A stretch of DNA of 64,000 nucleotides, taken from contig NC_133538.1 in the NCBI RefSeq assembly GCF_048544455.1, positions 253,380,491 to 253,444,490 on the forward strand. Direction: 5' to 3'. Below, piece after piece: positions 58,924 to 64,000 of the stretch. The DNA is from Silene latifolia (Eukaryota; Streptophyta; Magnoliopsida; Caryophyllales; Caryophyllaceae). Both the position numbers and the translations under genes were made by a program. Position 1 is the first letter of the stretch; the number at the start of each line of letters is the position of its first letter. The notes below the pieces were generated by a model. The model was not told the DNA's origin and did no database searches. It worked only from the letters and a program-made list of their open reading frames with translations.

Positions 58924-60048
58924 TCATCGGTGAAAATAAAGGATAAGTTGATCAAGAATAGAAAAACACACCCGTAAAGATGACGGGATGACCGGCGGCT
59001 TCGGCTTGACTCGTGACATAGATGGTTCCTTTTGGCTTAGCTTTTGGAGCATGAGTAGAAGTAGGAGCATTCTTCCTTTCCGGGCACTCATGGTAACGAT
59101 GTCCGGGCTTCTAAAAATGATAACAAGACAAGGGTCTATTGTAGCATCCAACTCCCGGGTGTAAAGCTTGCTTACAACCGAAGCACTTGCGGGACTTCTC
59201 AAGATTGAGGTTGCTGTTGCTTTGTCGGGAAACTTGTCCACTTGGCTCTTGCACTCTTCGCTCTTGATCTATTGGTAGGGACCTCTTCTTGTTAGCAAAG
59301 TCCGACGAAGATGAGGGCACAAAGGGTCTCTTACCATGGAAGTTAGGGTGATATGAATTAGAGAAGGAACGAGGCTTAACATCATCTTCAATAGCCTTAA
59401 AGGAATTCTCGGCCCAAAGAGCATCATCATAGACCGCCACAAAGGTCGTGTAGTCTCTTCTCACCGTACTTTCCATTTGGGATTCAACTTGTTCCGGTAG
59501 AAGTAGACACACTCATCATCATCTTTCACGAATCTTGAAGCATAATGAGCAAGATCATTAAACTTGTCGGTGAAAGCTTGAACGGATAATCCTCTTTGCT
59601 TGAAATCAATGAACTCCTTCCATTTTTGTTGCCGGAGTTCCTTAGGGTAGAAACAAGTTTCCACAAGAGTCTAGAAGCGGTTCCAGTCAAAGGTGGGGTC
59701 TTGAGTGACGGAAGGTCCGGTTATAATCCACCACCTATCGGCCTCCTTTACAAGGAAATGAGAGGCAAGCTTCACTTTGTCTCGATCTTGGACATCAAAA
59801 GGAGAGAAATTATTCTCCATGTCACGAAATCACTCCGAAAGCTCAATAGGATCCACTTCATTACCATAGGTTCTAGCCTTGTTTCTTGCTAATTGGCTTG
59901 TAATCCATGCAAAACTTCCTTGACCATCTCCTACTTGTGGGGCGGGATTGGCTTGAACATTGGCATAGGCATTGGCATCTTGTTGATTTTGGAGAATTTG
60001 AATAAGGGCTTGCATGATAGTATTCTCCACATTGGTTGGTCGCACCAT
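58924..60048 (-). pseudogene. Gag protein, Tekay/Del-like (F)
   Basis: The start MVRPTNVENTIMQALIQIL at 60048 leads to the capsid part KEFIDFKQRGLSVQAFTDKFNDLAHYA (shown here in part; 59664-59461 frame). The nucleocapsid follows in the 59512-59111 frame, with a CX2CX4HX4C knuckle, CFGCKQALHPGVGC, and a following PGHRYHEC-like segment in a shifted frame. The reading frame changes at least three times. The 58072-58923 stretch downstream has no recognisable protease. Confidence 0.78.
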
Positions 60049-60213
60049 TTTCTTAAGACACCAAATAAATCAATCAAGTTAGCACCTAACGAATAGCATA
60101 CACAAAGAGACTAAAAACTTAGGTCCTTAGTTCTACCCATCTCTCATTCATTATTCAAGGTCAAGTTCAAAATTTAAGTTTGGGGTACACGTGTGTGTGT
60201 CGGGAGCAATATA

Positions 60214-60226
60214 GGCTCTGATACCA
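60214..60226 (-). other. Primer-binding site, initiator tRNA-Met (F)
   Basis: The minus strand reads TGGTATCAGAGCC, the standard initiator-Met complement of plant Tekay/Del and many other LTR elements. Confidence 0.9.
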
Positions 60227-60230
60227 ACTT

Positions 60231-60430
60231 TGACGCCCCGCGATAAAGCCGAAAGTAAAACTCTTAATACAAGCGGAAAATGTGGAAATTTTAAAACTAT
60301 TATTTATTAGATAAAGTTTAGCATGCGGGAGTCACTAACATTCACCGGAGAAAGAGTATGCGGAAATAAAAACATAGGTTCATACAAATAAGATAGTCAA
60401 AAAGTGGGGGAAAATATATTCCTCGAATGA
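60231..60430 (-). repeat. 5' LTR fragment of F
   Basis: On the minus strand the LTR ends CGGGGCGTCA at 60231. It is interrupted at 60430 by E6; AATGA (60426-60430) is the expected E6 target duplication. Confidence 0.65.
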
Positions 60431-61897
60431 TGATACGTGCAATTTATATAGACTATTTAGCCTTTTATTGCACGCAATTTTATGCCTTTTTGTATCGTTA
60501 TGTATTGCAAAATGCCCCGAATTGGCTACTTTGTTTTGTTTTGTCTAATTTGCAGAAATGAACACGAAAGTAGCGGAACCGCGCCTTATTCGTCCTGTTC
60601 AGCATGCATTATAAGGAGACGGGAATATTGGAGCGAGAGTCATCCCTTGGAAAATGTGAAGGAAGGTCAAGGAAGCTGCCAAAGACGAGTTAGAGGCTGA
60701 TATGATGGACATCCACTCGATCGAGAGGCTTTATGGTTAGATCGAGTGGTTTGGCTGGAACAAGTGGTCGATCGAGTGATTCCAAGACCTCGATCGAAAT
60801 GGCATTTATAGGAGTTACTCGAAATAGAGCTTTAATTGCTCGATCGAGTACATTGGCTGGAGAAGACCTCGATCGAGTGGTTTGAAATCACTCGATCGAG
60901 GGTTTGCTATTATGCGCGGGTTTAATTAAGCCCGTGATAGTTTATTTTGTTAAGTATTACGCTTCCTTATATAAGGAAGTCGTAATTAGGTCATTAGGAG
61001 ATCTTTCATACACTGTTTACTACCTCTTAAACTTCTGAATCTCTCAATTGCTCTTTCTTTACTGCTTAATCTTTCAACCCTTTGTTTTGCTTTGTGGATT
61101 GATCTTTACGCCGGATTCTTAAGATTGTAATCATTCTTCTACTCTTAATCTTAATACTTTGTTTGCATTAATCTTTTGTACTTTCATTATTACTCTTGCC
61201 GTAGTCTTGTTTATGCTTGATTGTTATCGTTTCATTATGTCTCTAATTAGCATGCTTATTGTTATTATTGTTGACACCTCTACGAACATGAGTAGCTAAT
61301 TCTATTTATGTTAGGACTAGGGAATCCATGGTAGGATTGTGACGATGTAGCGAATAGACTAGATAATTTATATGTGAGAATCTGTCCCCATAGCAATATA
61401 ACTGTAACACCAATTTAGTTGAGTGCACGCTTCTAAATTACATTAATCTGGTTAACTTTACTCTTGGATTGGAAGATTGGAATAAATAGACTTGCTATGA
61501 ACAGTAGACTACCCTAATGAGGACGGAAGTTAAGTTAGTGGAAATCTAGGATAGAAAGTGGACCGAAAAGACCTTTCCCTTATCCTTCTCTCAGTCTAGG
61601 CTATTTGCAACTGAGTCGATTGACTACCATGGTGAACCGAAATTCTGGCATACTTTCTCTTATTTGATCACTCTTATCGTATTTTCTCATTTTTATTGCT
61701 CTTGCTTTATTTCTCTTTCCTTAAATTCTTCTGTAGTTTAGAAATCAAATTAAAACCCCCCAATGCCCCCATATTGTGACTTAAATAGACGGACCTTTAG
61801 ACAGATATCTTGCCTCCCTGTGGAGAATCGACCCTACTTATCACTAGCTTCCGTTAGTATATTTAGGTTTATTTTTGGTACACGAACGACAGTATCA
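60431..61897 (+). repeat. E6 5' LTR
   Basis: The 1467-bp LTR ends AGTATCA before the primer site. CTCGATCGAG-type motifs lie at 60715-60902, directly upstream of a TATA box at 60968-60973 inside an 18-bp perfect palindrome. Confidence 0.88.
60962..60979. promoter_or_regulatory. Palindromic TATA region of E6
   Basis: CTTCCTTATATAAGGAAG is an 18-bp perfect palindrome centred on TATATA. It lies about 60 bp downstream of the motif cluster. Confidence 0.65.
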
Positions 61898-61902
61898 AAC
61901 TT

Positions 61903-61919
61903 TGGCACTGTTGCCGAGG
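61903..61919 (+). other. Degenerate tRNA-Asp primer-binding site (E6)
   Basis: TGGCACTGTTGCCGAGG matches the tRNA-Asp complement at 14 of 17 bases, so it is weaker than in the other elements. Confidence 0.8.
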
Positions 61920-62021
61920 AGGCAATAGCCCTATCTACCTTTTTGTTTCGTTTATTTTTATCCGTCTCAGGGAATTTTTATTCCTTGAGACAGTTCTCAC
62001 TTATTTATTTCAGTATTGTGT

Positions 62022-64000
62022 ATGCCCAGGTCAAACAGGTCAGAATTAGTTCCTGCTGATCCTGAACCGGAGAGATCGTTTTGGCATAGACTCCGTTTCC
62101 AAACAAAGATTCGAAAGGAAGACTTGAGTTCTTTCGAACCCGAGCTACAACACTTCCTTTTTGCAAAAGACCCGTCTTGTGAAGAAGACAATTCTATTTT
62201 TGCTACCAGACCAGTAAAGATGCCTAACATTCCGAGTCCCTTAGAGCCCACATCTGCCTCGATTCCCAAAGGTTTCAAGCTCGCGACAGAGGATGGTACC
62301 ACTTTTGATATCCGTCCGTCATATATAAATTTGGTAGAAAGGAACTTGTTTCGAGGTGTGGCGGGTGAAGATCCGCGAAAACACATGGAGGTCTTTACTG
62401 ACTATTATTCTACCATTCCCACCACAAAGAGAGTGACCCAAGACAAGATAAAGGAAGTCATGTTTCCTTTTTCATTTACTGATAGAGCCAGGGAGTGGCT
62501 CACTGATCTTGATCGCACTGCAGCCGGTATTACCAACTGGGAAACTCTTACTCTTGCCTTTTATAAAAGGTACTTCCTCCACAACATACCAATCAGCTGA
62601 GAGGAAAGATTACGAGTTTCAAACAGGAACCTGATGAAAATTTCTATGAGGCTTGGTGTCGATTCAAGAAGTTGGTGAGGTCCCTTCCTCACCGTGGATT
62701 TGATCAGTTGTTTTTGTGCAACCAATTCTATAATGGGTTGTATGATGACCACCATGCTATACTTGATGCCTCATCTAATAGGAGATTCCAAAAGAATATT
62801 GATGATGATAAGGAATGGGGCATTCTTGAGGAGATGGCGACCCATTGTGCTGAGTATGGTAACTCGAGGGACGGTATTCGGACAGTGCACTCGGTCGACA
62901 ATGCAGTTGTGGCTCAGATGGAAGCCATGAATGCTCGTTTTGATAGATTGGAACTGCAAGATACTGGTGATCAACAGACGGTTCATCTATTGACTAGACA
63001 GGAAACTGTCACTTGTGAGAGATGTGGGAGCAATGACGGTCACACTACTATTGACTGTCTGAAAGAAAAGGAACAAGTCCTTGCCTTTCAGCAATATAGG
63101 CAAGAAGGAGGTTCCTATTACAATAACCAAGGGGCAGTCCATTCCAATTTGAGGTGGACCAGTCAGATTGTTCTTAATCCTACTCCTCCATCGCAATAGC
63201 AACAACCCTATGTCCCTCCTTATAAAGCTCAACAAGGCTTTGTAAAGCCTTCATCTTTTCCACCGTCGCATCAAGGAGCTTCCTCAAGTGGAGTTAGTGA
63301 ATTGGGTGAGTTAAAGTCGATGATTCAATTATTGACTAAGCAGCTGCAAATGAGTGACCAACAAAAAGAAGCATCCATTAAGTCACTTGAAACTCAAGTT
63401 GCTCAGTTAGCCGCGAGCCAATCCACGAGGAAAACGGGTCATTTAACGTCTCAATCCGAGAAGAATACACATGAGACGATAAATCTAATTAACCTGTGAA
63501 GTGGTCGTTCTTATGAAGGACCAAAATTGTCAGCTGTTGAGGACATATCAGACCCGGGGAGCTTTATTATTGATGGTGAACAGTCGTCTAATGCTGAAAA
63601 CATGCCTAGCACGAAGAAAATACTCGATCGACTGATTTCTGGTGGTCGATCAAGCAGAAATGCTGCTGATATTACTCGATCGAGAGCTTCTGATGGTCGA
63701 TCGAGTAAAGTGGAAATTCAAGGAATCGGCCGAGAGGTTGAAACCACTCGATCGAGTGAAAATTCTGAAGAAACTGTTCGATCGAGTGGAATTATGCCTC
63801 GATCGAACACTGTTGATATTGAAGAACTCGATCGAGAGGCTGAGAATGCTCGATCGAGTGAAAAATCTTCTGAAAGGCCTCGATCAAGAGGTAAAAAGGC
63901 ATGATCGAGCAAAGATGAGTTTGAACCCGTTGAGACTTTAGAATAAAGGAATAAAGGGCTCGAAATTTCTATCATTGTGCCCTTTCCAAGGCGATTACTG
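62022..64000 (+). pseudogene. Gag polyprotein and start of protease linker (E6)
   Basis: The ATG at 62022 (MPRSNRSELVPAD) starts the capsid: YINLVERNLFRG, RKHMEVFTDYY, RVTQDKIKEV, ALTL-type LTLAFYKRYF. A frameshift near 62575 moves to the frame of 62672-63904. The zinc knuckle CERCGSNDGHTTIDC is intact. Stops lie at 63197 (TAG), 63497 (TGA), 63902 (TGA) and 63942 (TAG). The linker 63620-63912 encodes repeated Arg-Ser-Ser units from the TCGATCGA motifs. The conserved segment IIVPFPRRL at the window end marks the approach to the protease. Confidence 0.87.

Larger units (their letters stand above)
58073..60230 (-). mobile_element. F: internal region of a gag-only Tekay/Del-like Gypsy element
   Basis: The minus-strand internal region is only about 2.16 kb. 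It begins with an initiator-tRNA-Met primer site (60214-60226), has a gag gene and then about 850 bp of non-coding sequence up to the polypurine tract (58083-58073) and 3' LTR. Protease, RT, RNase H, integrase and chromodomain are missing, so this is a gag-only non-autonomous form. Confidence 0.75.
60431..64000 (+). mobile_element. E6: Athila-like element, 5' part
   Basis: Same family as E5 by LTR start (TGATACGTGCAATT), CTCGATCGAG motifs and gag sequence. The window ends in the gag-protease linker, so it cannot be told whether polymerase is present. Confidence 0.9.

Overview
The window is plant nuclear DNA made almost entirely of nested transposable elements; I found no ordinary host gene. 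The evidence is Ty3/Gypsy LTR elements primed by tRNA-Asp, with plant Athila-type gag, protease and env-position proteins, plus a Ty1/Copia LTR, a Tekay/Del-like Gypsy element and an En/Spm (CACTA) DNA transposon. A dicot is likely, but the sequence does not fix the species.

Layout by insertion. A Copia element ends at 1561 (3' LTR 412-1561). It interrupts E1, a minus-strand Athila-like element (1562-8986). E1 sits in the 5' LTR of element A (plus strand, 8987-45221, 5' end outside the window). The same LTR of A carries E2 (minus, 9320-17773, target duplication CTTAC). Inside A are also a 9.8-kb CACTA element (23696-33497, target duplication AAT) and E4 (minus, 34572-41381, target duplication TTAAT), which splits A's env-position gene. 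To the right, F, a minus-strand Tekay-like element holding only gag, is split by E5 (plus, 45465-56377, target duplication GCCAA) in its 3' LTR and by E6 (plus, from 60431, runs off the window) in its 5' LTR.

Coding content. Only A shows a gag-protease-RT-RNase H-integrase series, and it is broken by stops, frameshifts and a deletion between RT and RNase H. E1 and E5 have gag, protease and an env-position ORF but no RT or integrase. E2 has gag and protease only. E4 keeps only a gag zinc knuckle and a tail. These copies would need polymerase supplied in trans. The CACTA element carries a decayed TNP2 transposase gene and a second split gene combining a Transposase_24-like region with a Ulp1 (C48) protease.

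Two signals stand out beyond this gene content. First, in A, E2, E4 and E5 the polypurine tract next to the 3' LTR is preceded by a hairpin with a stem of about 8 bp and a purine tetraloop. A second copy of this hairpin plus polypurine unit lies about 1.45-1.5 kb upstream in every one of them, with compensating stem changes between families. Second, each family carries clusters of its own short motif (GTCGATCGAC, CTCGATCGAG, or GACGAGCG/GACGCTCG) just upstream of the LTR promoter and again at fixed internal junctions.
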